Source: Bacteroidetes bacterium UBA1947
Lineage (GTDB): Bacteria; Bacteroidota; Bacteroidia; Chitinophagales; Chitinophagaceae
Direction: 5' to 3'
NCBI GenBank assembly: GCA_002336915.1
Contig: DDET01000058.1
Location: 5,341-69,340 of the forward strand
DNA: 64,000 nt
Shown: piece after piece, positions 26,197 to 34,105 of the stretch
Layout: the number at the start of each line of letters is the position of its first letter
How positions within the stretch are numbered: position 1 is the first letter of the stretch
Program-made: the position numbers and the translations under genes
Notes under the pieces: generated by a model
Database searches by the model: none
Told to the model about the DNA's origin: nothing
What the model saw: only the letters and a program-made list of their open reading frames with translations

Positions 26197-27084
26197 TCAA
26201 TTGTATTTTGATTTGGGCAACTTAGCTGCCTCAAGTGTGTTCTTCATCAGTCCGCAAATGGTCATGGGGCCTACGCCTTTGGGCACAGGGGTTATATAGC
26301 TGCACAATGGCGCAACATTATCATAATCCACATCGCCCACCAGCCTGCTGCCACTCTTACGTGTAGCATCGTCTATTCGGTTGATGCCTACATCTATTAT
26401 GATAGCGCCTTCGCGTACCATATCCGCGGTCACGAATTTTGGCCTGCCTATGGCAGCAACTATAAGGTCTGCTTTTTGTGTTATCTCTTTCAGGTTGCGG
26501 GTGCGCGAGTGGCATAGCGTCACTGTAGCATTGCCCGGTTTGCCATTGCGGCTAAGCAATATGGTCATTGGTGTGCCTACTATATTACTGCGGCCTATCA
26601 CCACGCAGTTCATACCTGCAACATCAATATTGTAGTGCTCCAGCATCAGCATTATGCCATATGGTGTAGCCGGCAGGAAGGTAGGTTGACCCAACATCAT
26701 CTTGCCTTGCGATATAGGATGGAAACCATCCACATCTTTCGCCGGATCGATCGTATTGATGATCAGGTCGCCGGAGATATGATCGGGCAGGGGAAGCTGC
26801 ACCAGTATACCATCCACATCGTCATCTTCATTCAGCTTCTTTACCTGGTCTACAAGGTCCTTTTCAGAGATAGATGGATCGAAACGAAGCAAGGTCGAAT
26901 TAAATCCCAGTTCAGCACAGGTTTTCACCTTATTGCCTACGTATGCCTCACTTGCAGGATTATTGCCCACAAGTATAGCGGCAAGGTGAGGTATTTTACC
27001 GCCTTTCGCTTTTAACTGTGCTGCCTCTGTTTTAAGCTGAGCCTTTATATGCTCGGATACAAGGATACCGTCTAAAATTTGCAT
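26197..27084 (-). CDS. folD: Bifunctional methylenetetrahydrofolate dehydrogenase/cyclohydrolase
   Basis: A 295-residue FolD that interconverts methylene- and formyl-tetrahydrofolate with NADP. The catalytic block is YVGNKVKTCAELG; GILVQLPLP, VIGRSNIVGTPM and the C-terminal PVPKGVGPMTICGLM are family signatures. The frame is open further upstream to 27189, but MQILDG at 27084 matches the family N-terminus and a perfect promoter box lies only 4 nt before it, which excludes the longer form. Confidence 0.96.
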   Translation of the reverse strand: MQILDGILVSEHIKAQLKTEAAQLKAKGGKIPHLAAILVGNNPASEAYVGNKVKTCAELGFNSTLLRFDPSISEKDLVDQVKKLNEDDDVDGILVQLPLPDHISGDLIINTIDPAKDVDGFHPISQGKMMLGQPTFLPATPYGIMLMLEHYNIDVAGMNCVVIGRSNIVGTPMTILLSRNGKPGNATVTLCHSRTRNLKEITQKADLIVAAIGRPKFVTADMVREGAIIIDVGINRIDDATRKSGSRLVGDVDYDNVAPLCSYITPVPKGVGPMTICGLMKNTLEAAKLPKSKYN

Positions 27085-27088
27085 GGCG

Positions 27089-27096
27089 CAAAGATA
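27089..27096 (-). promoter_or_regulatory. -7 box TATCTTTG directly before folD: probable leaderless mRNA
   Basis: TATCTTTG on the minus strand fits TAnnTTTG and ends 4 nt before the ATG. With the usual transcription start 5-8 nt after this box, the mRNA would begin at or beside the start codon. Confidence 0.5.
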
Positions 27097-27188
27097 CTGG
27101 TTAAAGGATAAAATTATAATTGAAAAGCATAACAGTAATTTAAACTGGGGGTAAAGTTGCTCCTGTAGTTTTGCCGAAACACTGACCA

Positions 27189-28283
27189 TTGAAGAGATTT
27201 ATTTTATTAGTATTTGTCGCCCTGCCATTTTTAGCTCTTGCGCAGATACCCCCCGGTTATTATGACAACGCTTCAAACCTGAACGGGCAGCCCTTACGCA
27301 TCGCATTACGGAATATTATAAGGAACCACACGGAGCTTACATATACGCCCGGCCTGTGGAGCGCCTATTATAATACCGACCGGAAGCCGAGCGGGAAAAT
27401 ATGGGACATCTATTCGGATAAGCCGGGTGGCACGCCGGCATATGAGTATACCTACCAGGTGGACCAATGTGGTGCCAACAGCCCCAATGCTGAAGACGGT
27501 TGCTATAACCGCGAGCATACCTGGCCAAAGACCTTTTTCAACAGCAATCCCCCAATGTATACCGACCTGTTCATCGTGATGCCTACAGACTATTGGGTGA
27601 ATGGCAAAAGGAGCGATTATCCTTACGGGAAAGTGGGTACCGCAACCTTTACCTCCACCAATGGCAGCAAGCTGGGTAATAATACCTACCCCGGTGCACC
27701 GGGCGGCACCTGCTTTGAGCCCATTGATTCGTTTAAAGGGGATATAGCACGTAACTACTTTTATGTATCAACCTGCTACTGGGCCGACAGTGCCCTATTC
27801 AATAGCAACTATGCGATGGCAACGCAGGTGAATCTGAAACCATGGGCTGTGCAAATGCTGCTGGAATGGCATCATAACGACCCGGTGAGCCAAAAGGAAA
27901 TAGACCGGAACAATGCTGCATATAATATCCAGCACAACCGCAACCCATTCATAGACCATCCTGAATATGCAGACTGTATCTGGGGCACCGGTAACTGCAA
28001 CCCTGCTGCTGTGGCGAATGTAAATGCAGGAGGCAAAAGCATCAGCATCTACCCTAATCCTGCCAAAGATAACATCGCGATCAACTGGCGTCAATATGGC
28101 AAAGCTGAAGCTACAGGGCTGGAGGTAATAAATGCACAGGGCAGCTTAATATACAGCCTCGATGTAAAGGGACTAAAGGACAATGCGGTGAATATACCTG
28201 TTGCGGACTGGCCAAAGGGTCTATACTTTGTGAAGATCAGCATGCAGCATGAGGTACAGGTTTCCCGCTTCGTGAAAGACTAG
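27189..28283 (+). CDS. Secreted endonuclease I with T9SS sorting tail
   Basis: A 364-residue protein starting with TTG. Signal peptide MKRFILLVFVALPFLALA; EndA/NucM-type endonuclease I domain over residues ~30-265 with GKIWDIYSD, the active-site block YNREHTWPKTFF, and VNLKPWAVQMLLEWHHNDPV split around ~215-235; T9SS type A tail from IYPNPAKDNIAI. It would degrade extracellular DNA for phosphate, nucleotides or biofilm turnover. It is transcribed divergently from folD and converges with the following small gene, one base apart. Confidence 0.92.
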   Translation: MKRFILLVFVALPFLALAQIPPGYYDNASNLNGQPLRIALRNIIRNHTELTYTPGLWSAYYNTDRKPSGKIWDIYSDKPGGTPAYEYTYQVDQCGANSPNAEDGCYNREHTWPKTFFNSNPPMYTDLFIVMPTDYWVNGKRSDYPYGKVGTATFTSTNGSKLGNNTYPGAPGGTCFEPIDSFKGDIARNYFYVSTCYWADSALFNSNYAMATQVNLKPWAVQMLLEWHHNDPVSQKEIDRNNAAYNIQHNRNPFIDHPEYADCIWGTGNCNPAAVANVNAGGKSISIYPNPAKDNIAINWRQYGKAEATGLEVINAQGSLIYSLDVKGLKDNAVNIPVADWPKGLYFVKISMQHEVQVSRFVKD

Positions 28284-28284
28284 G

Positions 28285-28797
28285 TTATTTAACCCGCTTC
28301 ACTTCTATTGTTGCGAGGCCCTTTAGGTAGCGGCTGCCGGTGTTAAAATCGGCCATGGATAAGACGAGTATATGTCCATCCATTTCGGCCATACCTTTGC
28401 CATCTTTGCCTGTAAGTATGTAGAGCTTGTCGCCAATGGGGCTGTTGAATATCTCGTTCCAGGAGTAAACATTTTTATAGCCATCAGAGGCTATGAAGAT
28501 GAAGTAGTATTCGCTTAGTTCCTTGGGCTTATCGATACTGATGCCTACGCTATCCAATATGGACTTGAGCAGCACGCCTTTCACTTTATGGATGAGGCTT
28601 TTTTCCTCGCCTTTATGATTCTTGATAGAGATGTCGCCTAAATCAGCTTGCCTGTATTTTTCAATATCGCTGATGCGGAATGTTCGCTCTGCCTTTATAT
28701 CACCGGTGACTTTGAACTCATTGGTGGCGGGGACATTCCTTTGGGCCTGGGCGCTGGAGCATAGAATGGATAATGCGAGAATGAGGAAGTATTTCAT
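28285..28797 (-). CDS. Small secreted protein resembling a molybdopterin-binding (SUOX) domain
   Basis: A 170-residue protein with a signal peptide (MKYFLILALSILCSSAQA). The mature part, FKVTGDIKAERTFRISDIE, then LIHKVKGVLLKSILDSVGI and IFIASDGYKNVYSWNEIF, follows the order of the oxidoreductase molybdopterin-binding fold, but the cofactor-binding Cys and Arg of true enzymes are not visible. It may be a binding-only relic of the fold. ATG 28797 starts the signal peptide; the longer frame to 28881 is rejected. Confidence 0.6.
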   Translation of the reverse strand: MKYFLILALSILCSSAQAQRNVPATNEFKVTGDIKAERTFRISDIEKYRQADLGDISIKNHKGEEKSLIHKVKGVLLKSILDSVGISIDKPKELSEYYFIFIASDGYKNVYSWNEIFNSPIGDKLYILTGKDGKGMAEMDGHILVLSMADFNTGSRYLKGLATIEVKRVK

Positions 28798-28952
28798 TCG
28801 TAAATTTTGAAACGTAAATATAAGTGAATAACACCGCCACTGGATGCTCAATTTTGGTGAGTGTTCTTCAAAATTTGCCACACCGAAAATGGTCCAAAAT
28901 GTGGATATCTATTTTTGCTTTTGGCTTGTTAACGAACGTATATTGCGACTAG

Positions 28953-28993
28953 TCCCGATTTTTTTCGGGAGCTTGGCTATCATTTTTTGATAG
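28953..28993. other. Two adjacent hairpins with T-rich loops
   Basis: TCCCGA-(T6)-TCGGGA (28953-28970) and CTATCA-(T5)-TGATAG (28977-28993). They lie upstream of the minus-strand molybdopterin-like gene, or read as a non-coding RNA; no known RNA family is recognised. Confidence 0.4.
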
Positions 28994-29153
28994 GCAACAA
29001 TGTGGTTCTTTGAAGGCCTGTTGCTGCTGTTAAGCACTGTCTCCACGTTGTCACATTATCTAATAGTTCTTTGAAATGTGGAAGCAGAAATTCTGCATTT
29101 TAGCGGGATTTCGCCCGGATTTAAACACTGGCTTAATAAATATAGGGCATCGT

Positions 29154-29309
29154 TCGGGCATCAAATGTCCGAATCGGGCCCGCCCGGCCGCACGGTCGGG
29201 CACAAATCGGGCATGCTATTTTTATCGTCATATGATAGGCTGAGAAAGCATTTCAATCGCCTAACACTGTTAGGAAATGCCCGATTTTATTTTATGCCCG
29301 ATCGGGCAT
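29154..29309. repeat. Cluster of seven ATCGGGCAT-type words in both orientations
   Basis: Copies at 29154-29161 (TCGGGCAT), 29173-29180 (ATCGGGCC), 29196-29203 (TCGGGCAC), 29206-29214, 29277-29285 (reverse), 29294-29302 (reverse) and 29301-29309. The last two form the perfect palindrome ATGCCCGATCGGGCAT. Confidence 0.75.
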
Positions 29310-29442
29310 CTTGCATAACTCGCCTGTCATCCTGAGCGATAGCGAAGGAACTGCCCAGATTAGATTTAATTGGTGAGGTTTCGATTCCTCCGCAAACCGA
29401 AACAACTGGAACTTTCTCTTAGACCGCGCGGCATAATTTCCG

Positions 29443-29784
29443 AATCGGTAATTATCGGAAATTATCATTTATTGCATATGGTATGCCCGTAAAGGATTTC
29501 TCAGGATTGGCCATTTTCAATCGGAAATTATAGTTGAATCGGAAATGGGAACTTTTCGCATGAGCGCAGATAGAAAGTACTCATGTGGTGAGTAAATAGT
29601 AAACATATTTATATTTATACAGCGCGAGGTACTGCTCACATCGGAAGTAAACTGGAAGTAAGTGGTAGCATATCGGAAGTGCTGTCCACATTAGGCAAGC
29701 CTCACAAAACATTGGTAAAGAAAGACTAAGCAAAAAAATGTGAATAACCGACTTCCGGTTTTTAAAAAACCGGAAGTCGGAAGT
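29443..29784. repeat. Cluster of ATCGGAAAT / ATCGGAAGT words
   Basis: AATCGGTAATTA (29443-29454), ATCGGAAATTAT (29454-29465 and 29520-29531), ATCGGAAAT (29538-29546), ATCGGAAGT (29640-29648 and 29672-29680) and GTCGGAAGT (29776-29784), all on the + strand. Confidence 0.7.
29748..29780 (-). terminator. Perfect 16-bp inverted repeat at the end of the metal efflux operon
   Basis: CCGACTTCCGGTTTTT (29748-29763) and AAAAACCGGAAGTCGG (29765-29780) flank a single base. It lies 21 bp beyond the CusA-like stop. On the minus strand a T7 run follows after ~9 nt. Terminator or 3' stabilising hairpin; it also shares the CGGAAGT word of the nearby cluster. Confidence 0.55.
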
Positions 29785-29800
29785 AAAATGATATTCAACA

Positions 29801-32800
29801 CTAGCTTACCGCTCCCAGTTTTTTCAGGAGTTTGCGGTTTTCTCTTTTATGGATGAGGTTGTATACCCGCGAGTACAGAACCGGTAATATCAACAAGGTT
29901 AGGATAGTGGAGGTGACGAGGCCACCTATCACTACTATGGCCAGCGGCTTTTGGGTTTCGGAACCTATGCCGGTGCTGATGGCTGCGGGCAAGAGGCCTA
30001 TGGCTGCCATAAGGGCGGTCATCACTACGGGGCGTATGCGCGACTTTACCCCTTCCTCTATCGCTGCATGCAGGCTCATTTTGTCCTGCAGGTTCTTGCG
30101 GAAGACGCTGATGAGTATGACGCCATTCTGGATACAAACACCGAACAGGGCTATAAAACCTATACCCGCACTGATGCTGAAGTTGATACCTGTGATATGT
30201 AATGCCAGTATGCCGCCGATAAGCGCAAAGGGCACGTTCATGATCGTGAGCACCGCATCTTTTACATTGCCGTAAGTAATGAACAGTATCAGGAAGATGG
30301 CTATGAGGCATAGCGGTACAACGTTAGCAAGTGTTTTGGATGCGCGCTGCTGATTCTCAAATTCTCCATTCCATGTTATGGAGTAGCCTTTGGGCAGGGT
30401 GAGTGCAGCTTTTACTTTTTGCTGCGCTTCGGCTATGGTGCTGCCCAAGTCGCGCTCGCGGTTGGAGAATTTCACGGCGATGTGCCTGGTATTATTGTCG
30501 CGGAAAATAAAGGCCGGGCCGGTGAGTGTGCGTATGGTGGCTATCTCGCTGATGGGTATGCGGGTGCCATCCTGCGTGGGCACGCGCAGTTGCTCTATCT
30601 GCTCCTGTGTATTGCGGAAGTCTTTGCCATAGCGGATACGCACATCAAATTTACGTTCGCCTTCGTACAGCTCGGTAGCTGCCTTGCCACCCAGGGCCAT
30701 CTCGATAACTGCATTGGCATCGGCTATGCTTACGCCATATAGCGCCATCTTCTGCTGGTCGAGCTCGATGCGAAACTCGGGCTGGCCCAGGTTGCGGAGG
30801 ATGCCGAGATCATCGATACCACGCACACCCTTCAGCACATTCTTCACTACAACGGCCATGGAGTCGAGTGTTTTGAAGTTGGGGCCGAATATTTTCACTG
30901 CAAGGGCTGCGTTCACACCGGCTACGGCTTCTTCCACATTATCGCGTATGGGCTGCGAATAGTTGAAGATACAGCCGGGTATCTTATTGAGCTGCCTGTC
31001 CATGCTGTCAATGAGCATATCTTCCGATACGCCTTTGCGCCATTCGTCTTTGGGTTTCAGGTCCACCTGTATCTGCACATTGAAGAAGCCTTTAGGATCG
31101 GTACCATCGTTGGTGCGGCCTATCTGCGACATGGTCTGCTTTACCTCGGGGAATTTGCGGATCATCTGTAACATCTTGTCGCTTATCTCCTTGGCCTGCG
31201 GCAGGCTTACGCTCATGGGCAATTCACTCTCCACCCAAAGGGCGCCTTCATCCAGCTCGGGCAGAAACTCGGTACCCAGGAATTTTGCAGAGAAGAAGGT
31301 GAGCACCATGATAGCTACAGCGGTTGTTAAGCTGAGGCCCTGGTGACGGTACACCCAGCGGAAAGCCTGTGTGATATACTTCTCGAAAAAGTGAACGACC
31401 GGGTTGTGCCTTTCGCGCACATTTTTCTTGAGCAGCACACTGGATAGCGCGGGGACCAGCGTAAGGGTATAGATGAGCGCGCCTAAGAGTGCAAAGCCTA
31501 AGGTATAGGCAAGCGGAGAGAACATTTTTCCCTCCACCTTCTGGAATGCGAATATGGGAATGAGGCAGGTGAGGATAATGACCTTTGAGAAAAAGATGGC
31601 CTTACCCATCTCGGTACCTACGTTCTTGAAGAGGCCCAGCTTTGCTAATTTATTGAAACGCTCCATGCCTACCTCCTTTGCACGATGGTCGAGCGCCACA
31701 AAGAGCCCCTCGACCATTACGACCGCACCATCTATGATGATACCGAAATCGACCGCCCCCATACTCAGCAGGTTGGCGGACATGCCCTTGAAGCGCATCA
31801 GCATAAAGGCAAACAATAGTGAAAGCGGCACGATGATACCCACCACCAGTGTAGTGCGCCAGTCGGCCATGAAGATGAGGACGATGAGCGTGACCAGTAT
31901 GATACCCTCTATCAGGTTATGGATAACGGTATGTGTGGCATAGTCCATAAGTACGGTACGATCGTAGAAGGTCTCGATGCGCACGCCTTTGGGCAGTATG
32001 TTCTCGTTCAGGTCTTTTACCTTCTCTTGCAGTTTCTCCAGCACCTGTGCGGGGTTCTCACCCTTGCGCATTACCACAATACCCTCTATGACGTCATCCT
32101 CATCGTCGCGGGTAACCCAGCCAAGGCGAGGCGCACCCGATTCTTTTACATCGGCTATCTGCTTTACCAGTATGGGTACGTTGTTGATCTTGGTGATGAT
32201 GATATTCTCTACTTCGCTGATATTATTGAGTATGCCTATGCCGCGCACCACGAATGCCTGGCCGTTGCGCTCCAGCACATCGCCACCCACATTTATGTTG
32301 CTTTTGGCTACTGCATTATACACATCGAGCGATGTGAGGTTGTACTTGCTGAGGAGATTGGGGTTAACGCTGATCTCGTAGATCTTTTCCTCGCCGCCAA
32401 AGCTGTTCACATCGGCCACGCCGGGTATGGATTTGAACTGGCGGTCGAGTATCCAGTCCTGTATGGCTGTGAGCTCGTGTATGCTCTTGGTCTTGCTGCG
32501 CAGGGTGTAGCGATATATCTCGCCCGTGGGGCCGTATGGGGGCTGCACATCGGGCTTTACACCTTCGGGCAGGTCGGCATTGCCAAGGCGGCTGAGTACC
32601 TGCTGGCGCGCAAAGGCATCGTCCACATCATCATCAAAAATGATGCGGATGTAGCTAAGCCCGAAGGCTGATGTAGAGCGCAGGGTGGTTTTTTTCTGCA
32701 CCGAGTTTAGTGCCGTTTCAAGCGGGATGGAGACAAATTTCTCCACCTCCTCGGCACTGCGGCCCGGCCACTGTGCAATGATGATGATCTGCGTATTGGT

Positions 32801-32935
32801 AACATCCGGGAATGTTTCAATAGGCGTATTGCGATAACTGACAAAACCCAATACCGCCAGCACCGCCGTGCAGAAAAACACGAAGTAGCGGTGCCGCAGC
32901 GAAAAGTGAATTATCCGTTTGATGAATTTATTCAT
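29801..32935 (-). CDS. Heavy-metal efflux RND transporter, CusA/CzcA family
   Basis: A 1044-residue RND pump, full length. N-terminal FSLRHRYFVFFCTAVLAVLG, heavy-metal-RND markers RNTPIETFPDVTNTQ and SIPLETALNSVQKKTTLRS, proton-relay membrane segment with VDFGIIIDGAVVMVE (residues ~395-409), and C-terminal membrane helices with SISAGIGFIALFGVCIQNG. It exports metal ions (Cu/Ag or Zn/Co/Cd; not decidable here) from periplasm or cytosol using the proton gradient. Operon order TolC-like, adaptor, pump (minus strand) gives the complete tripartite complex. Confidence 0.95.
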   Translation of the reverse strand: MNKFIKRIIHFSLRHRYFVFFCTAVLAVLGFVSYRNTPIETFPDVTNTQIIIIAQWPGRSAEEVEKFVSIPLETALNSVQKKTTLRSTSAFGLSYIRIIFDDDVDDAFARQQVLSRLGNADLPEGVKPDVQPPYGPTGEIYRYTLRSKTKSIHELTAIQDWILDRQFKSIPGVADVNSFGGEEKIYEISVNPNLLSKYNLTSLDVYNAVAKSNINVGGDVLERNGQAFVVRGIGILNNISEVENIIITKINNVPILVKQIADVKESGAPRLGWVTRDDEDDVIEGIVVMRKGENPAQVLEKLQEKVKDLNENILPKGVRIETFYDRTVLMDYATHTVIHNLIEGIILVTLIVLIFMADWRTTLVVGIIVPLSLLFAFMLMRFKGMSANLLSMGAVDFGIIIDGAVVMVEGLFVALDHRAKEVGMERFNKLAKLGLFKNVGTEMGKAIFFSKVIILTCLIPIFAFQKVEGKMFSPLAYTLGFALLGALIYTLTLVPALSSVLLKKNVRERHNPVVHFFEKYITQAFRWVYRHQGLSLTTAVAIMVLTFFSAKFLGTEFLPELDEGALWVESELPMSVSLPQAKEISDKMLQMIRKFPEVKQTMSQIGRTNDGTDPKGFFNVQIQVDLKPKDEWRKGVSEDMLIDSMDRQLNKIPGCIFNYSQPIRDNVEEAVAGVNAALAVKIFGPNFKTLDSMAVVVKNVLKGVRGIDDLGILRNLGQPEFRIELDQQKMALYGVSIADANAVIEMALGGKAATELYEGERKFDVRIRYGKDFRNTQEQIEQLRVPTQDGTRIPISEIATIRTLTGPAFIFRDNNTRHIAVKFSNRERDLGSTIAEAQQKVKAALTLPKGYSITWNGEFENQQRASKTLANVVPLCLIAIFLILFITYGNVKDAVLTIMNVPFALIGGILALHITGINFSISAGIGFIALFGVCIQNGVILISVFRKNLQDKMSLHAAIEEGVKSRIRPVVMTALMAAIGLLPAAISTGIGSETQKPLAIVVIGGLVTSTILTLLILPVLYSRVYNLIHKRENRKLLKKLGAVS

Positions 32936-32963
32936 AAAGTGTTTTTAGGCCTTGTTTAATTGA

Positions 32964-34076
32964 TTACTCGTTGAGCAACTGGTTAAAAATGAATAGCTGG
33001 TTCCTGGTGATCAATTTCTGCCCCTGCTTCAGGCCGCTGCGGATAAAAGTTTTTTCGCCTACGGATTTAATGATGTCTATTTCACTGATGTCCATGTCGG
33101 AATTGCTGTTGTAGGTGACCACGTAATTCTTGCCATCCTGTGCTACGATTGCGGAGCTGGGTATGCAGAGTGCCTGTGAACCTTCGCGGTTGCTTACCAA
33201 TACCTTCGCAAACATGTCGGGCTTCAGGAGCATGTCTTTATTTTCCAGTGTTACACGCACGCGCATTGCTTTGCTCTGGGGGTCCAGCACCTGGCTTATC
33301 TTATCGATCTTGGCTTCGTAGCGCTTGTCGGGGTAGGCCATGGGTACTACAGTGGCATCGTAACCTTCTTTTACCTTGGCGATATCAGTCTCGTACACAT
33401 TGGCGTATATCCATACGTTCTTCAGGTTGGAGATAGTGAAGAGGTTATCGCCCATATCGGGACGGATGAAAGCACCTGTGGCGATCTTCTTCTCTACTAT
33501 ATAGCCATCGATAGGGGCGGTGAGCGTGTAGGTACCTGCTGCAGAGCTCTTGCCACCGCTGTTGATATTGATAACAGATTGCACCTTGTTACGTGCCGCC
33601 AATGCCTTTTCGTAGTTCTGCTTGGCCTCTATATACTCACGCTCGCTGCTGATGCCGTTCTTGTACAGCGATTCCGCATTTTCCATCTGGCGTTTAGCGA
33701 TGGTAACGTCGGCATTGGTGCTGCTCAGGTCGCTGTAATTACCTGCTACATCCGCACTGCGGATAACGGCCAGCACCTGGCCTTTGCTTACCTTATCGCC
33801 CAGTGACACGTGCGACTCCAGCACCTGCCCGCCGCTGCGGGGGAATATCTTTACGATGTTGTTCTCGTTAAAGCTTACCTCGCCGCTCAGCGATATCTCG
33901 TCGGCTATATTGCAGTACTGCACCGTGTCTATTTGTATCATGCGCTGCATGGAGTCGCTCAATACAAACTTTTTGTTTTCTTCCTGTGTCTGTTCTTTTT
34001 TACCGCAGGCGGCCAATAAGCTTAGCGCAAAGAGGGCTGTCGTTAATTTCGTATACACCTTATTATTTGTTTTCAC
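32964..34076 (-). CDS. RND efflux periplasmic adaptor lipoprotein, CusB/CzcB family
   Basis: A 370-residue membrane-fusion protein. Lipobox LLAAC (Cys residue ~25) anchors it to a membrane. The barrel-sandwich/lipoyl half-motifs are VLESHVSLGDKVSKGQVLAVI and YTLTAPIDGYIVEKKIATGA (each cited in part), separated by a helical hairpin, followed by the beta-barrel VWIYANVYETDIAKVKEG. It links the pump to the outer-membrane channel. It lies 28 bp upstream of the pump gene. Confidence 0.93.
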   Translation of the reverse strand: MKTNNKVYTKLTTALFALSLLAACGKKEQTQEENKKFVLSDSMQRMIQIDTVQYCNIADEISLSGEVSFNENNIVKIFPRSGGQVLESHVSLGDKVSKGQVLAVIRSADVAGNYSDLSSTNADVTIAKRQMENAESLYKNGISSEREYIEAKQNYEKALAARNKVQSVININSGGKSSAAGTYTLTAPIDGYIVEKKIATGAFIRPDMGDNLFTISNLKNVWIYANVYETDIAKVKEGYDATVVPMAYPDKRYEAKIDKISQVLDPQSKAMRVRVTLENKDMLLKPDMFAKVLVSNREGSQALCIPSSAIVAQDGKNYVVTYNSNSDMDISEIDIIKSVGEKTFIRSGLKQGQKLITRNQLFIFNQLLNE

Positions 34077-34105
34077 TTTTTTACTTTTGAATTTTGACTT
34101 TTAAA

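Larger units (their letters stand above)
28798..29800. other. 1-kb gene-free, repeat-rich intergenic island
   Basis: No convincing gene is present. It holds, in order: two small hairpins with T loops (28953-28993), a direct repeat of GTTCTTTGAA (~29005 and ~29065), a cluster of ATCGGGCAT words (29154-29309), the widely dispersed phrase TCATCCTGAGCGATAGCGAA (29327-29346), a second cluster of ATCGGAAAT/ATCGGAAGT words (29443-29784), and a 16-bp-arm inverted repeat (29748-29780). It divides a convergent pair: endonuclease/molybdopterin-like genes from the metal efflux operon. Confidence 0.7.

Noticed and set aside
27085..27189. An N-terminal hydrophobic extension of FolD.
   Set aside because: The -7 promoter box and the family N-terminus place the start at 27084; the extension is untranslated DNA ahead of the promoter.
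29078..29335. An 85-codon open frame in the repeat island.
   Set aside because: It runs through the ATCGGGCAT word cluster, has no recognisable domain or promoter, and its composition reflects the repeats; more likely chance.
29327..29346. TCATCCTGAGCGATAGCGAA as a novel element.
   Set aside because: Very similar phrases are dispersed in many bacterial genomes; on its own it is not new, so only noted as part of the island.
29401..29790. Spaced TCGGAA words as a CRISPR array.
   Set aside because: Words are only 7-9 bp, spacing is irregular and no cas genes are nearby.
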